Source: an uncultured Pseudomonadota bacterium
Lineage (GTDB): Bacteria > Pseudomonadota > Gammaproteobacteria > Burkholderiales > Thiobacillaceae
DNA: 64,000 bases
Reading direction: 5' to 3'
NCBI GenBank assembly: GCA_903835655.1
Contig: CAILNT010000086.1
Location: 1-64,000 of the forward strand
Shown here: positions 6,771 to 17,500 of the stretch, one piece after another
Layout: the number at the start of each line of letters is the position of its first letter
Position numbering within the stretch: the stretch's first letter is position 1
Position numbers and translations under genes: made by a program
The notes under the pieces: model-generated
Told to the model about the DNA's origin: nothing
The model's database searches: none
Seen by the model: the letters and a program-made list of their open reading frames with translations, nothing else

Positions 6771-9536
6771 TCAGGCCTTGTAGATCTTTACTGCGCACTT
6801 TTTGTAGTCAGTCTGCTTCGACAAGGGGCAGGTCGTATCCAGCGTGACCTTGTTGATCAGCACGCCTTCGTCGAACCAGGGCACGTACACCAAGCCACGA
6901 GGCGCGCGGTTGCGCCCGCCGGTTTCCACGCGCACCTTGACTTTGCCGCGGCGCGATTCGACCCAGACCAGGTCGTTGCGCTTGAGCCCCCTGGCATCCG
7001 CATCCTTCTGGTGGATCCAGCACACCGCCTCGGGGACCGCGCGATGCAGTTCCGGGACGCGCCGGGTCATGGTGCCTGAGTGCCAATGCTCTAGCACGCG
7101 GCCGGTCGCCAGCCAGAGGTCGTAGTTGGCATCCGGCTTTTCGACCGGCGAGGCGTAGGGGCGGAAATAGATCTTGGCTTTGTGCGAGATGTCCACCTTG
7201 CCGGCGGGGTCGCCCATCTTGTCCAGATCCCCCATCACCAGGGAATTGCCGTTGTTGCCGTAGAAATCGAAGCCGCTGCCACGGGCGACGTAAGGGTCAT
7301 ATTTCTCGTTGTTGCGCCAGGGTGTCTCGGTCCACTTGCCCTCTTTCAACACCACCGGCCATTTCAGTCCGCGCACGTGGTCGTCGTGGTAGACGTCGAA
7401 GGGTGCGAGGTCATGACCATGACCCATGCCGAACTTGCGGTATTCCTCGAACAGCGCCTTCTCGGGGAACCAGCCATCCTTGAGCAGATCGCAGATGTGG
7501 TTGCCGTGGCCGCGCGCCACCGCGTTGTCTGGCCACTTGTATTTCTTGTTTTCCGGCGTAGCGAAGAGCACTTCGTAGAGGGTGGTCTCGGGCGTGTAAC
7601 CCATCTTCACCGCCTCGTCGAGCACGCTGGGCAACTTGCCATCCGGGAAACCCTCGGCCTTGAGACCGGGCAGCGGTTGTTCGCCCCAGACCTCCTTGAG
7701 TTTGAAGCGCTTGGACAGTTCCAGCATCATCCAGAGGTCGCCTCGCGCCTGACCGGGTGGCAACACTTGCTGGCGCCAGACCTGGGTGCGGCGCTCGGCA
7801 TTGCCGTAAGCGCCCCATTTTTCGTTGATCATGGCCGCGGGCAGGATCAGGTCGGCCACCTTGCAGGACACGCCGGGATAGGCGTCGGCGACAACGATGA
7901 AGTTGTTCATCTCGCGCGCAGCCTTGATCCAGTGGTTGACGTTGGCGGTGTTCTGCCAGGGATTGTTGACCTGGGTCCAGCTGAATAGAACCTGCCCGTC
8001 CTCCAGATCGCGCATGATCTTGACGAAGTGGCTGCCCATCTGGGGGTTGATGGTCTTGGCGGGCAAATGCCAGATTTCCTCCGCGTGCGCCCGGTGCTTC
8101 GGATTCATCACCACCATGTCGGCGGGCAGACGGTGGGCAAAAGTACCCACCTCACGCGCAGTGCCGCAAGCGGAAGGCTGGCCGGTGAGCGAGAAGGCGC
8201 CATTTCCGGGCGCGGCCTGGCGGCCGGTCAGCAGGTGGATCATGTAGGCCTGCTCGTTGACCCAGGAGCCGCGCTGGTGCTGGTTGAAGCCCATGGTCCA
8301 GAAAGACATGATCTTGCGGCCTTGCTCACAATAGTAGTCGGCGAGTTGCTGCAACTTGGCCTTGAACTGATCCATCGGCTCGTCCGCGTCGCCGCGGGCG
8401 ATCTCGGCGACGAAATCGAGCGTATAGGGCTCCAGGGCGATCTTGAAATCCTCGAAGCTGATCGCCCAGTCCTTCATCGCGGTGGCCACATTCTTCTGCT
8501 CGACGACCTCGCCCTCTTTCTTGCGCTGGGCGATGGCCTCGTACTTGTCGATGACGTGCGATTTCTCGTTCTTGTAAATCTCCATCTCGGCGGCGGAGGC
8601 GTACTTTTCGACGTTCTTCGGCCGAAATCCGTAGCCGATATCGTAAGGGCCGGTTGCGAATACCGTGTGTTGCTTGACGAAATCGTGATCGATGGCGTCG
8701 CGCTTGACGATTTCCCGGGCGATGAAATTCTGGATCGCCAGGTCGGCGCTGGGCGCCATGATGATTTCGAGATCGGCGATGTCGGAGGACATGTTGCCGA
8801 ACGTGGTCAGGTTCACCACCCGCATCTTGTCGTGCGTGAGGCGGCGGTTGGTGATGCGCGACCAGAGGATGGGATGCATCTCGGCCATGTTCGCACCCCA
8901 CAACACGGCGGTGTCGGTGTACTCGATGTCGTCGTAGTTGTTCTGCGGCTCGTCGATGCCGAAGGTCTGCATGAAGCCGACCACGGCGGAGGCCATGCAG
9001 TGGCGGGCGTTGGGATCGAGGTTGTTGGAGCGGAAACCGGCCTTCATCAGCTTGACCGCAGCATAGCCCTCATGGATGGTGTACTGGCCAGAGCCGAAGA
9101 TGGAAATACCGTGCGGCCCTTTCTCTTTCATGGCCCAGCGCATCTTCTCTTCCATGATATCGAGCGCATGTTCCCAGGAAACCGGCGTGAACTTGCCTTT
9201 CTTGTCGAACTTGCCATCGGTCATGCGCAGCAGGGGCTGGGTCAGCCTATCCTTGCCGTAGTTGATCTTGCCGTTGAAATAGCCCTTGATGCAATTCAGG
9301 CCACGATTCACCGGTGCATCCGGATCCCCCTTGGTAGCGACGATGCGGTTGTCCTTGGTGGCGATCATGATGCCGCACCCCGTCCCGCAGAAACGGCAGA
9401 CTCCCTTGTCCCACTGCCAGTCTTTCTCACCTGCCCTGACGGCGGCTTCGGCCTGTTCGGACAGCGGCATGCCGACGGTGGCCGCGGTGGCCGCGGCGAC
9501 GCTGTTCTTCAGAAAGTCACGACGTGATAGTCCCAT
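6771..9536 (-). CDS. napA: Periplasmic nitrate reductase catalytic subunit
   Basis: NapA is the bis-MGD molybdoenzyme that reduces nitrate to nitrite in the periplasm. The protein has 921 residues, longer than the about 830 of E. coli NapA. A Tat signal SRRDFLKNS is at residue 4. The 4Fe-4S motif CRFCGTGCG is at about residue 47, with the fourth cysteine in [11 protein letters not shown]. The molybdenum-ligand cysteine lies in ARHCMASAV. The remaining sequence matches the DMSO reductase fold to the end, including the [16 protein letters not shown] block. It lies 19 bases after napD. Confidence 0.98.
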   Translation of the reverse strand: MGLSRRDFLKNSVAAATAATVGMPLSEQAEAAVRAGEKDWQWDKGVCRFCGTGCGIMIATKDNRIVATKGDPDAPVNRGLNCIKGYFNGKINYGKDRLTQPLLRMTDGKFDKKGKFTPVSWEHALDIMEEKMRWAMKEKGPHGISIFGSGQYTIHEGYAAVKLMKAGFRSNNLDPNARHCMASAVVGFMQTFGIDEPQNNYDDIEYTDTAVLWGANMAEMHPILWSRITNRRLTHDKMRVVNLTTFGNMSSDIADLEIIMAPSADLAIQNFIAREIVKRDAIDHDFVKQHTVFATGPYDIGYGFRPKNVEKYASAAEMEIYKNEKSHVIDKYEAIAQRKKEGEVVEQKNVATAMKDWAISFEDFKIALEPYTLDFVAEIARGDADEPMDQFKAKLQQLADYYCEQGRKIMSFWTMGFNQHQRGSWVNEQAYMIHLLTGRQAAPGNGAFSLTGQPSACGTAREVGTFAHRLPADMVVMNPKHRAHAEEIWHLPAKTINPQMGSHFVKIMRDLEDGQVLFSWTQVNNPWQNTANVNHWIKAAREMNNFIVVADAYPGVSCKVADLILPAAMINEKWGAYGNAERRTQVWRQQVLPPGQARGDLWMMLELSKRFKLKEVWGEQPLPGLKAEGFPDGKLPSVLDEAVKMGYTPETTLYEVLFATPENKKYKWPDNAVARGHGNHICDLLKDGWFPEKALFEEYRKFGMGHGHDLAPFDVYHDDHVRGLKWPVVLKEGKWTETPWRNNEKYDPYVARGSGFDFYGNNGNSLVMGDLDKMGDPAGKVDISHKAKIYFRPYASPVEKPDANYDLWLATGRVLEHWHSGTMTRRVPELHRAVPEAVCWIHQKDADARGLKRNDLVWVESRRGKVKVRVETGGRNRAPRGLVYVPWFDEGVLINKVTLDTTCPLSKQTDYKKCAVKIYKA

Positions 9537-9555
9537 TTTCGGTCTCCTGCCTCGA

Positions 9556-9879
9556 TCAATCGTTCAGATATGCCGGTACGGCACAGGTCTCATGCGAGTC
9601 GCTCGCCGGGCCGACTTCCAACTCCGGCGGCATGGCTTCGTATACGTGCTCATCCTCGGCCAGATAGTGGTAAACCATCTCCGCCATGATGACGTGGGGC
9701 AGCGCCTTGATACGCTTCACCCCCTCGATCTCGGCGTGGATGTCCGGCGCCTCCTGCACCGCGACGATGCGGCCGTCGTCCACTTGGTGCACTTCCACGC
9801 CTTCCAGCGCATTCAGCGCCGCCACCACCCGATCCTGGCTCTCCGGTTTCGCCATCACCAATATTCCCGACAAATTCAC
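9556..9879 (-). CDS. napD: NapA signal-peptide-binding chaperone
   Basis: NapD binds the Tat signal of NapA and holds it back until the molybdenum cofactor is inserted. The protein has 107 residues, with the ferredoxin-like NapD core in the first about 80 ([32 protein letters not shown]) and a short acidic tail. The start is a GTG codon at 9877-9879, supported by AAGGAGG 6 bases upstream. It is the first gene of the nap cluster and has an FNR/DNR-type site about 60 bases ahead. Confidence 0.93.
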   Translation of the reverse strand: MNLSGILVMAKPESQDRVVAALNALEGVEVHQVDDGRIVAVQEAPDIHAEIEGVKRIKALPHVIMAEMVYHYLAEDEHVYEAMPPELEVGPASDSHETCAVPAYLND

Positions 9880-9938
9880 GACGCGCCTCCTTGTACTCGG
9901 ACCAGGCTCGATCCTGACCTCGCCACGTGGCGATTGCT

Positions 9939-9952
9939 TTGACCATAGTCAA
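9939..9952. promoter_or_regulatory. FNR/DNR-type palindrome upstream of napD
   Basis: TTGACCATAGTCAA is a perfect TTGAC-N4-GTCAA palindrome of the CRP/FNR/DNR type, 60 bases upstream of the napD start codon. Oxygen- or NO-responsive activation of napDAGHB is the natural reading. The other bases of 9880-10248 hold no convincing gene beyond the remnant at 10139-10198. Confidence 0.75.
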
Positions 9953-10138
9953 GACGGGGGGAAGTTGCGAGCCGGGGGAGAAAACCGCCCGTGCCTGAGT
10001 CGGCGCCTGCGGGTGACGTGCGCAAGGGGGCGCGCAAGAGCGGCCTGACTTTCTCGGCGCGGCGAATGCCTTGTTTACTGCGCGCCCGACGCCGTGGAGG
10101 GCCTCAAGCGTCGGCGTACACGCCCTGTGCCCGCGAGC

Positions 10139-10198
10139 TCAGACCCGCCCCAGGAACGCTTCGAACGCATCCAGCGGCATCGGACGCCCAGAGTAGGT
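10139..10198 (-). pseudogene. Possible remnant of the C-terminus of an EAL-domain protein
   Basis: Between two stops, the minus strand reads TYSGRPMPLDAFEAFLGRV. This resembles the last residues of EAL cyclic-di-GMP phosphodiesterases (the family's GYxFSRPMP...FExxL ending). Nothing upstream continues the domain, so if real it is a decayed end left by deletion. The match is short and could be chance. Confidence 0.3.
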
Positions 10199-10248
10199 TT
10201 ATTCGGTGGCTGCCGTCGGCTTATCGGGCGCACGCACGGCAACGGGCT

Positions 10249-12279
10249 TCAGGCCATGCCGTTGTGGCGCAGCAGCGCGTCTATGGTTGGCTCCCTGCCG
10301 CGGAATGCCTTGAAGGACTCGAGGGCCGGGCGGCTACCGCCTTGTGCCAGGATTTCGCTCCAGAAGCGGTGACCTACTTCCGGGTTGAGCACGCCGCCGA
10401 CGTGACTGCCGGCCTCTTCTTCGAACAGACTGTAGGCATCGGCCGAGAGCACTTCCGCCCATTTGTAGCTGTAATAACCGGCCGCATAGCCGCCGGCGAA
10501 GATGTGGGAGAAGTTGTTGGGGAACCGGTTGTAGTCAGGCGGAATGAGCACGGCCACGCGTCGGCGTATCTCACCCAGCAATCCCAGCGCGGTCTGGCCC
10601 GGAGCCAGATCGTGGTGGAGATGCATGTCGAACAGGGAGAATTCGATCTGGCGCAGGGTCTGCATGCCGGCCTGGAAGTTTCTGGCGGCTTGCATCTTGT
10701 CGAACAATGCCCGCGGCAGCGTCTCGCCATTGTCGACGTGGGCGGTCATGTGGCTCACCACGTCCCATTCCCAACAGAAGTTCTCCATGAACTGGCTGGG
10801 CAGTTCCACCGCGTCCCATTCCACGCCGTTGATGCCGGACACGCCCAGGTCCTCCACCTGGGTCATGAGGTGATGCAGGCCGTGGCCAAATTCATGGAAC
10901 AGGGTGATGACGTCGTCGTGGGTGAGCAGCGCCGGTTTGCCGCCCACCGGGCGGGTGAAGTTGCAGTTGAGATAGGCCACCGGAGTCTGGATGCCGCCGT
11001 CCGTGTTGCGCCGGGTGATGGCGTCGTCCATCCAGGCGCCGCCGCGCTTGGTGTCGCGGGCGTGCAAGTCGAGATAGAACTGGCCCACCCGATTTCCGGC
11101 CGGGTCGTGGATGGCATAAAACCGCACATCCTCGTGCCAGACCGGCGCGACATCAGGAACGATGGACAGGCCGTAGAGGCTCTCGATGACCCGAAACAGG
11201 CCGGCCAGCACGCGCCCTTCCTGAAAATACTGTTTCACCTCGTTTTCCGAATAGGCGTAACGCACCTCGCGCAGCTTCTCGCTGGCATAGGCCACGTCCC
11301 AGGCCTGCAACTCGGGCAGTTGCAGCGTGGACGCGGCGAACGCACGCAGTTCCGCCATGTCGCGTTCGGCGTAGGGTTTGGCGCGGATCGCCAGTTCATC
11401 GAGGAAAGCGAGCACCTGGGCCGGGCTCTCGGCCATCTTGGATTCGAGTGAGACCTGGGCGTAGGAATCGAAGCCCAGCATCCGCGCTTCTTCCTGTTTC
11501 AACGCCAGGATGCTGGAAATCAGCGGGGTATTGTCGAGTTCCGCCGCGCCGAATTCCGCGGCGCGCGTGCTGTAGGCGCGGTACATCTCCTCGCGCAAGG
11601 ACCGGTTTTCGCAATATTGCAAAATCGGCATGAACGAAGGGGCTTGCAGATTCAGCTTCCAGCCGTGTTCGCCGTCGGCTTGCGCCATCTCCTGGAACAT
11701 CGCCCTGGTGTCGTCGGGAAGGCCGGCGAGTTGCGCTTCGTCGGTGATGAGCTTCGACCAGGCGCGGGTGGCGTCTAGCAGGTTTTCCTCGAACTTGGCG
11801 GAGAGCTTGGCGAGTTCTTCCTGGATTTCCATGAAACGCGGTTTCTTCTCGTCCTCCAGGTCGGCCCCACCCAGGAGGAAGTCGCGCAACTCGTTGTCGA
11901 TGATTTTCCTGCGTGCCGGCGCCAGGCTGGCGAACTCGGACGCCCCCGCGAGCGCCTTGAACTGGCGGAACAAGCCCTCGTGCTGGCCCAACTCGGCGTA
12001 GTACTGAGTAATCTTGGGCAGATTCTCGTTGTAGACCTCACGCAACTCCGGGCTGTCCAGGACTGAATGCAGGTGCGACACCTGGCCCCAGGCTCGCGAC
12101 AGGCGCTCGTTGGCGTCTTCCATGGGGGCCACGAAGGCTTCCCAGGTGGGGGCCGCGTGCAACTGGCGCGCGACCAGGGCGCGGTTCTCGGCCAGGATAC
12201 GATCGATCGCGGGCGTGACGTGTTCGGGGCGGATTTCCGCGTAGCGTGGCAGGCCGGAGAAGTCGAGCAGTGGGTTCAT
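10249..12279 (-). CDS. prlC: Oligopeptidase A, M3 family zinc metallopeptidase
   Basis: This cytoplasmic peptidase degrades oligopeptides such as cleaved signal peptides. The protein has 676 residues, close to E. coli PrlC at 680. The zinc-binding motif is FHEFGHGLHHLM at about residues 464-475, with the conserved C-terminal YAAGYYSYKWAEVLSADAY block. The start at 12279 (MNPLLDFSGLP) matches the family N-terminus; the open frame runs 84 bases further upstream without family-like sequence. The gene follows gspB on the same strand after about 87 bases. Confidence 0.95.
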   Translation of the reverse strand: MNPLLDFSGLPRYAEIRPEHVTPAIDRILAENRALVARQLHAAPTWEAFVAPMEDANERLSRAWGQVSHLHSVLDSPELREVYNENLPKITQYYAELGQHEGLFRQFKALAGASEFASLAPARRKIIDNELRDFLLGGADLEDEKKPRFMEIQEELAKLSAKFEENLLDATRAWSKLITDEAQLAGLPDDTRAMFQEMAQADGEHGWKLNLQAPSFMPILQYCENRSLREEMYRAYSTRAAEFGAAELDNTPLISSILALKQEEARMLGFDSYAQVSLESKMAESPAQVLAFLDELAIRAKPYAERDMAELRAFAASTLQLPELQAWDVAYASEKLREVRYAYSENEVKQYFQEGRVLAGLFRVIESLYGLSIVPDVAPVWHEDVRFYAIHDPAGNRVGQFYLDLHARDTKRGGAWMDDAITRRNTDGGIQTPVAYLNCNFTRPVGGKPALLTHDDVITLFHEFGHGLHHLMTQVEDLGVSGINGVEWDAVELPSQFMENFCWEWDVVSHMTAHVDNGETLPRALFDKMQAARNFQAGMQTLRQIEFSLFDMHLHHDLAPGQTALGLLGEIRRRVAVLIPPDYNRFPNNFSHIFAGGYAAGYYSYKWAEVLSADAYSLFEEEAGSHVGGVLNPEVGHRFWSEILAQGGSRPALESFKAFRGREPTIDALLRHNGMA

Positions 12280-12366
12280 GGCGAAAGACGGTGGAGGGCG
12301 ACTCACGCAACATTGGGGCGATACGGCGGCTCTGCAATCCCCGCCCCATCGCCGCGGGAACATTCG

Positions 12367-12933
12367 CTAACGCACGCCGTGGTGGAAGCGGTAGCCCTTG
12401 TAACTCAGGATGACGCCATCGGCGGTGATCTGCTCCAGGCGCAAGCCGGGTGCGAGGAGATCGCCCTGCCTGAGCAGCTTGTCGTTGATCATGGTGATGC
12501 GATCCGCGGGCTGGCTGGCATAGCCGTGCAAGGAGATCGACAGGCTGGGGATCTCCTGCTGGATCGCCGCGGGCAATTCGCCGAGCGCGGCCACGCCGGG
12601 TTGGGTTGCGCTGGCCGCGGCTGGGCGCGCCTGTGGCTGCGGGGCCCGCGCGGGAACGCGAGGGGGTGCCGGCGGCGAAGGCGGCGAAGGCGCGGCCACC
12701 ATCTGCGGCCGGATCGGGGCCGCAGCCTGGCTCACGGCCGGCGGGGCAATCGGCTGCCAGGGCCGCAGCCAGCCGATCGCCATGCCGGCTATGAGCAAAG
12801 CCAGCGCGAGAACGACATTCAAGGAAAAGACCGGCCGTTTCTCCACCACGGCCGGAGTCGCCAGGGTCACTGGCGCCGTGCCGCGTTGGCGCTGCTGATC
12901 GGATTTCCTGAGCGCATCGAGGATGTAGGACAT
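12367..12933 (-). CDS. gspB: GspB-family type II secretion assembly protein
   Basis: This 188-residue inner-membrane protein helps GspA assemble the secretin of type II secretion systems. It begins with MSYILDALRKSDQQRQRG, the family's signature N-terminus. One membrane helix follows (about residues 40-60), then a Pro/Ala-rich linker. The C-terminal GspB domain (about 115-188) contains SLSISLHGYAS and ends in LSYKGYRFHHGVR. The start lies 2 bases after the gspA stop, so the two are co-translated. No other type II secretion genes are in the window. Confidence 0.9.
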   Translation of the reverse strand: MSYILDALRKSDQQRQRGTAPVTLATPAVVEKRPVFSLNVVLALALLIAGMAIGWLRPWQPIAPPAVSQAAAPIRPQMVAAPSPPSPPAPPRVPARAPQPQARPAAASATQPGVAALGELPAAIQQEIPSLSISLHGYASQPADRITMINDKLLRQGDLLAPGLRLEQITADGVILSYKGYRFHHGVR

Positions 12934-12935
12934 GG

Positions 12936-14480
12936 CTAGCGCACTCCCTGAACGCGGACCAGGCTGGGGGCCGTGCGATCCTTGGCGCCCAGCAGGCGCA
13001 GCAGCGTCTGCTGGCCGATATTGCCGTCGGGAACCAGACCTTGTGTGAGCTGGAACTGCTGCACCTGGCGCCTCAAGGCCGCATCGAATACCGGATCCGC
13101 CTGGGCAGCCTCCCCGGTGAGCAGCGTTTGCAACCATGCCACGGCCGCCCCCCGGTCGCCCGGTCGGATCACCCCCGGCACGGCGGGCGGCGCGCGCCAG
13201 AGCAGGGTGTAGCGTCCCGTCCATTGCGTCGCCAGGACGTTCAGGGAGACCACCTGGATCTTGCCGGCAAGGGAGAAGGTGGCGCTGTTCGCATCCAGGG
13301 AAAGCAGGGTCGCCACGAATTCGCGTCCCTGGTCGTCGTGCATGCGCAGCAATGCCGGCCGGTTCAGCTGCCGCAGCTCGTCCAGGCCGGCGCGCGCCGT
13401 GCGACAGCGCAAGCCCAGCTCCTCGGCCTGGCGGCAAGCGGCTTCGCCGCGATAGCTCGCGCCCCATGCCTGGAACAGCGCGGCATAGGCGCTCTCCTCG
13501 TCGGGAGGCTGCCGGGCGGGCCATTCCAGGGTGTCGGCCAGGACCACGGCAACGCGGGCGAGGATCGGCTTCGGCGCGGTCGCATGGGGCTGGGGCCGAT
13601 GCGTCAGCAGCGCCAGCACAGCGGCGGCAAGCAGCCCCGTCAGGAGGAGGATGCCCCGGTAGCGTGCCGGTGGACGGTTGAAGACCTCGCGCGCGGCACG
13701 CGCCAGGGTCGCGCGATCGACCCGTTCCTTGCCCTGCGCGTAGGCGCCCAGCAACGCCCGGTCGCACAACACGTTGATGATCCGAGGTACACCGCCGCTG
13801 TAGCGGTAGATCTGGCGCATGCGCGCGCCGGGAAACAAGGGCCGCTGCGTCCCCGCCACGTCCAGACGGTGGCGCACATAGGCCGCCACCTCCTGCCGGG
13901 TCAAGGGCCCCAGGTGATAGCGCGCGACGATGCGCTGCGCCAACTGGCGCAACTCCGGGCGGTCCAGCATGGCCGCAAGCTCGGGCTGGCCGATCAGGAT
14001 GATCTGCAACAGCTTGCGTTCGTTGGTTTCCAGGTTGGTGAGCAAACGCATTTGCTCCAGCACTTCGGCGGAGAGGTTCTGCGCCTCGTCGATGATCAGC
14101 ACCGCGTGTCGGCCATGGGCGTGGGCATCGAGCAGATGGGCATTGATGCAATCGACGAACACCTTGACGCTGGTGTTGCCCGCCGGGTAGGCGATGCCGA
14201 ACTCGGCGCAGATGGTCGAGAGCAATTCCTCCACCGACAGCTTGGGGTTGAAGACGTAGGCCAGGTCGCACGTCGCTGGAATCTGTTCGAGCAGGGCGCG
14301 ACAGATCGTCGTCTTGCCCGCCCCCACCTCGCCGGTAAGCAGGACGAAGCCGCCATCGCCGCCCAGGCCATAGAGGAGATGCGCCAGGGCCTCCTGGTGG
14401 CGTGAACTCATGTAGAGGAAATGCGGGGCGGGCGCGATGGAGAAAGGCGCTTCGTTCAAGCCGAAGAAATTTTGGTACAT
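12936..14480 (-). CDS. gspA: GspA/ExeA-family AAA ATPase with peptidoglycan-binding domain
   Basis: GspA couples ATP hydrolysis and peptidoglycan binding to secretin insertion. The cytoplasmic AAA domain has Walker A GEVGAGKTT at about residue 50 and Walker B VLIIDEAQNL at about 125. A membrane helix lies near residue 275. A periplasmic region follows, ending in a PG_binding_1 domain (about residues 425-500, DAALRRQVQQFQLTQGLVPDG). The start MYQNFFGL at 14480 matches the family; an in-frame ATG five codons upstream is possible. It is paralogous to the XrtA-locus ATPase at 43369-44370. Confidence 0.9.
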   Translation of the reverse strand: MYQNFFGLNEAPFSIAPAPHFLYMSSRHQEALAHLLYGLGGDGGFVLLTGEVGAGKTTICRALLEQIPATCDLAYVFNPKLSVEELLSTICAEFGIAYPAGNTSVKVFVDCINAHLLDAHAHGRHAVLIIDEAQNLSAEVLEQMRLLTNLETNERKLLQIILIGQPELAAMLDRPELRQLAQRIVARYHLGPLTRQEVAAYVRHRLDVAGTQRPLFPGARMRQIYRYSGGVPRIINVLCDRALLGAYAQGKERVDRATLARAAREVFNRPPARYRGILLLTGLLAAAVLALLTHRPQPHATAPKPILARVAVVLADTLEWPARQPPDEESAYAALFQAWGASYRGEAACRQAEELGLRCRTARAGLDELRQLNRPALLRMHDDQGREFVATLLSLDANSATFSLAGKIQVVSLNVLATQWTGRYTLLWRAPPAVPGVIRPGDRGAAVAWLQTLLTGEAAQADPVFDAALRRQVQQFQLTQGLVPDGNIGQQTLLRLLGAKDRTAPSLVRVQGVR

Positions 14481-14519
14481 GCAGGTCATGGGCACAAGGT
14501 ACCGATTACAGCGGCGACG

Positions 14520-17500
14520 TCAAGCGTCACCTTGGGCGCCCGCCGGTGCGAATACCCAGTGGACCACGTCGTCGACGTAGGTGAACAACACCGGGATGAC
14601 CAGCAGACTCAGGAAGGTGGAGGTGACCAGGCCGCCGATGACGACGATCGCCATGGGCGCGCGGAAACTGGGGTCGACGCCGATTCCCAGGGCGATCGGC
14701 AACATGCCCGCACCCATGGCCAGGGTGGTCATGACGATCGGCCGGGCGCGTTTGGAGGCCGCGTCGAGCAGGGCTGCACGGCGCGACAGGCCCAGCTTGC
14801 GGCGCGCCAGAATGACGTAGTCGACCAGCAGTATGGAGTTCTTGGTGGCGATGCCCATAAGCATGATCAAGCCGATCATCGATGGCATCGACAACATGGT
14901 GTGGCTGAGGAACAGGGCCAGGAAGGCACCGGGGATGGACAGCACCAGCGCGGCGAGGATGGTCACCGGCTGGACGAAGTCGCGGAACAGCAGCACCAGC
15001 ACGATATAGATGCACAGCACGCCGGTGGCCATGGCCAGGCCGAAGCTGGCGAACAACTCGTTCATCGCCTCGGCGTCGCCGACGCTGGTCAGGGTCACGC
15101 CCGCGGGCAACTGCCTCAGGCTGGGCAGGGCATGGGCACGCTGCTCGACTTCGCCCAGCGGCATGCCGTTGAGTTCGATCTCGAAGTTGACGTTGCGCAG
15201 CCGGTCGTAGCGGTCGATTTCGGTCGGGCCGCTGTCGATCGCCAGATCGGCGACATTACCCAGAGGCACCGGTCCGCGCGCACCCGGCACCGGCAGGCGT
15301 TGCAGCAGGCTCAAATCCTGGCGCGCCGCTTCGGGCAGGCGCACGGGCATGGACACCTGGCGCTGGCTGAGGTTGAGCTTGGCCAGACTCTGATCGTAGT
15401 CGCCCGCGGTGGCGACGCGCAGGGTGTCGGCGATCGCCGCCGTGGTCACCCCCAGATCCGCCGCTCGCGCCGCGTCCACCCGCACCACCAGCTCCGGACG
15501 GGTCAAGGTGGCGCTGCTGGTGACGTTGCCTATCCCCGGCAGGGCGCGCAGTTCGCGCTCGACCCGGGCGGCGTGCAGGGCCAGTGTCCGACCATCCAGG
15601 CCGGCAAGCACCAGGACGTATTTCTCGTTGGAGCCGCCGAAACCAACCTTGACCCGCACGCCCGGCAGCGCCTCCAGCGCCCGGCGCAAGCGCGCTTCTA
15701 TCCTCTGTTTGCTGACGCCATGGCGTTTGCTGCGATGGGTCAGGTTGAGCGTCAGGGTGGCCCGACGCACCTCGCCTGCACCCTGCGGGGCGAAGGGGTC
15801 GGCGCCGGTATTGCCGCCGCCTATGGCGGTGTAGGTCATGTGCACATCCGGGTCGCGCCGCACCAGAGCACGCGCCTGTTCCGCGGCGGCAAAAGTCTGG
15901 GCGTAGGTGCTGCCGGGCGGCAAGGTCAAGCTGACCTGGGTCTGCGACAGGTCGTCGGGTGGGATGAAGCCGGTGGCCAGGAACGGCACCAGGGAGAATG
16001 AGCCGACGAAGAAGGCCCCCGCCGCCAGGGTGGTGAGGATGCGGTGATTCAGGCAGGCCATGGCCCAGCCCTGGTAGATTTCCAGCCAACGCGGCGGCGA
16101 TGGGGGTATATCGGGCGCCCTGAGCAGGTAAGCCGCCATCATGGGCGTGAGCAGACGCGCCACCACCAGCGAGAAGAACACCGCGATCGCCGCCGTCCAG
16201 CCGAACTGGACGAAGAACTTGCCGGCAATGCCGCTCATGAAAGCGGTCGGCAGGAATACCGCGATCAGGGTGAAGGTGGTGGCGATCACCGCCAGACCAA
16301 TCTCCACGGCGGCTTCGGTCGCGGCTTGCAGCGGCGGTTTCCCCTGGGCCAGGTGGCGCATGATGTTTTCGATCTCGACGATGGCGTCGTCCACCAGGAT
16401 GCCCACCACCAGCGACAGCGACAGCAACGTCACGATGTTGATGGAAAAGCCCAGGGCATGCATCGCCGCGAACGCAGGGATCACCGACAAGGGCAAGGCC
16501 GTGGCGGAAACAAGGGTGGCGCGCCAGTCGCGCAGGAACAGCCAGACCACAATCACCGCGAGGACTGCGCCCTCGTACAGCAGCAGCATCGAGCCCTGGT
16601 AGTTCTCCAGCACGGGATCGACGAAGTTGAACGCCTCGGTGATCTCGACGTCCGGGTGCGCCGCCTTGAGCCTGGCCAGTTCGGTACGCACGCCATCGGC
16701 CACTTCCACTTCGCCCGCGCCGCGCGAACGCACGATCTCGAAACCGACCACCGGGCGACCGTCGAGCAAAGCCCCGCTGCGCTGCTCGGCCACGGTATCG
16801 CTGACCGCGGCGACCCGATCGAGGCGCAGGTGGCGACCGTCGGAAAGGGTGATCTCCATGGCCGAGAGTTCCTGGGCGCTCTGCACCGTCGCCAGGGTGC
16901 GCACCGACTGTTCGATGCCGCCGACATCGGCCCGGCCGCCACCGGCCTCCTGCTGCACCTGGCGCAACTGCCGCGAGATGTCGGCGGCGCTGGCGTTGAG
17001 TGCCAGCAGGCGCGCGGGGTCCAGTTCCACGCGCACCTCCCGGGTCACGCCGCCGACCCGCGCCACCGCGCCGACGCCGCGCACCGCGCGCATGACCCGG
17101 GCCACCTCGTTATCTACGAACCAGGACAGCGCCTCGTCGTCCATCCGTGCCGAGGCCACTGTGTAGGTCAGGATCGGCGAGCCGGACAGGTCGACTTTGG
17201 CCACCACCGGATCGCGCAAGTCGGCGGGCAGGTCGGAGCGCACCCGTGTCACCGCGTCGCGGACATCATCCACGGCCTCCTGGGTGGGTTTCTCCAGGCG
17301 GAACTCGACCGTGATGACGACCATGCCCTCCATCACTTTCGTGTAGAGGTGCTTGACGCCTTGCAGCGTCGCCAGTGAATTCTCGATCTTGCGCGCCACC
17401 TCGGTTTCCATCTGCCCGGGAGCCGCGCCTTCCAGGCTGGCGGTGACCGTCACCATGGGCAGATCGATGTCCGGGAAATTCTGGATCTTCATGGCCCGGA

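Noticed and set aside
12367-14480. A type II secretion operon
   Set aside because: Only gspA and gspB are present. No secretin, pseudopilin or ATPase GspE genes are in the window.
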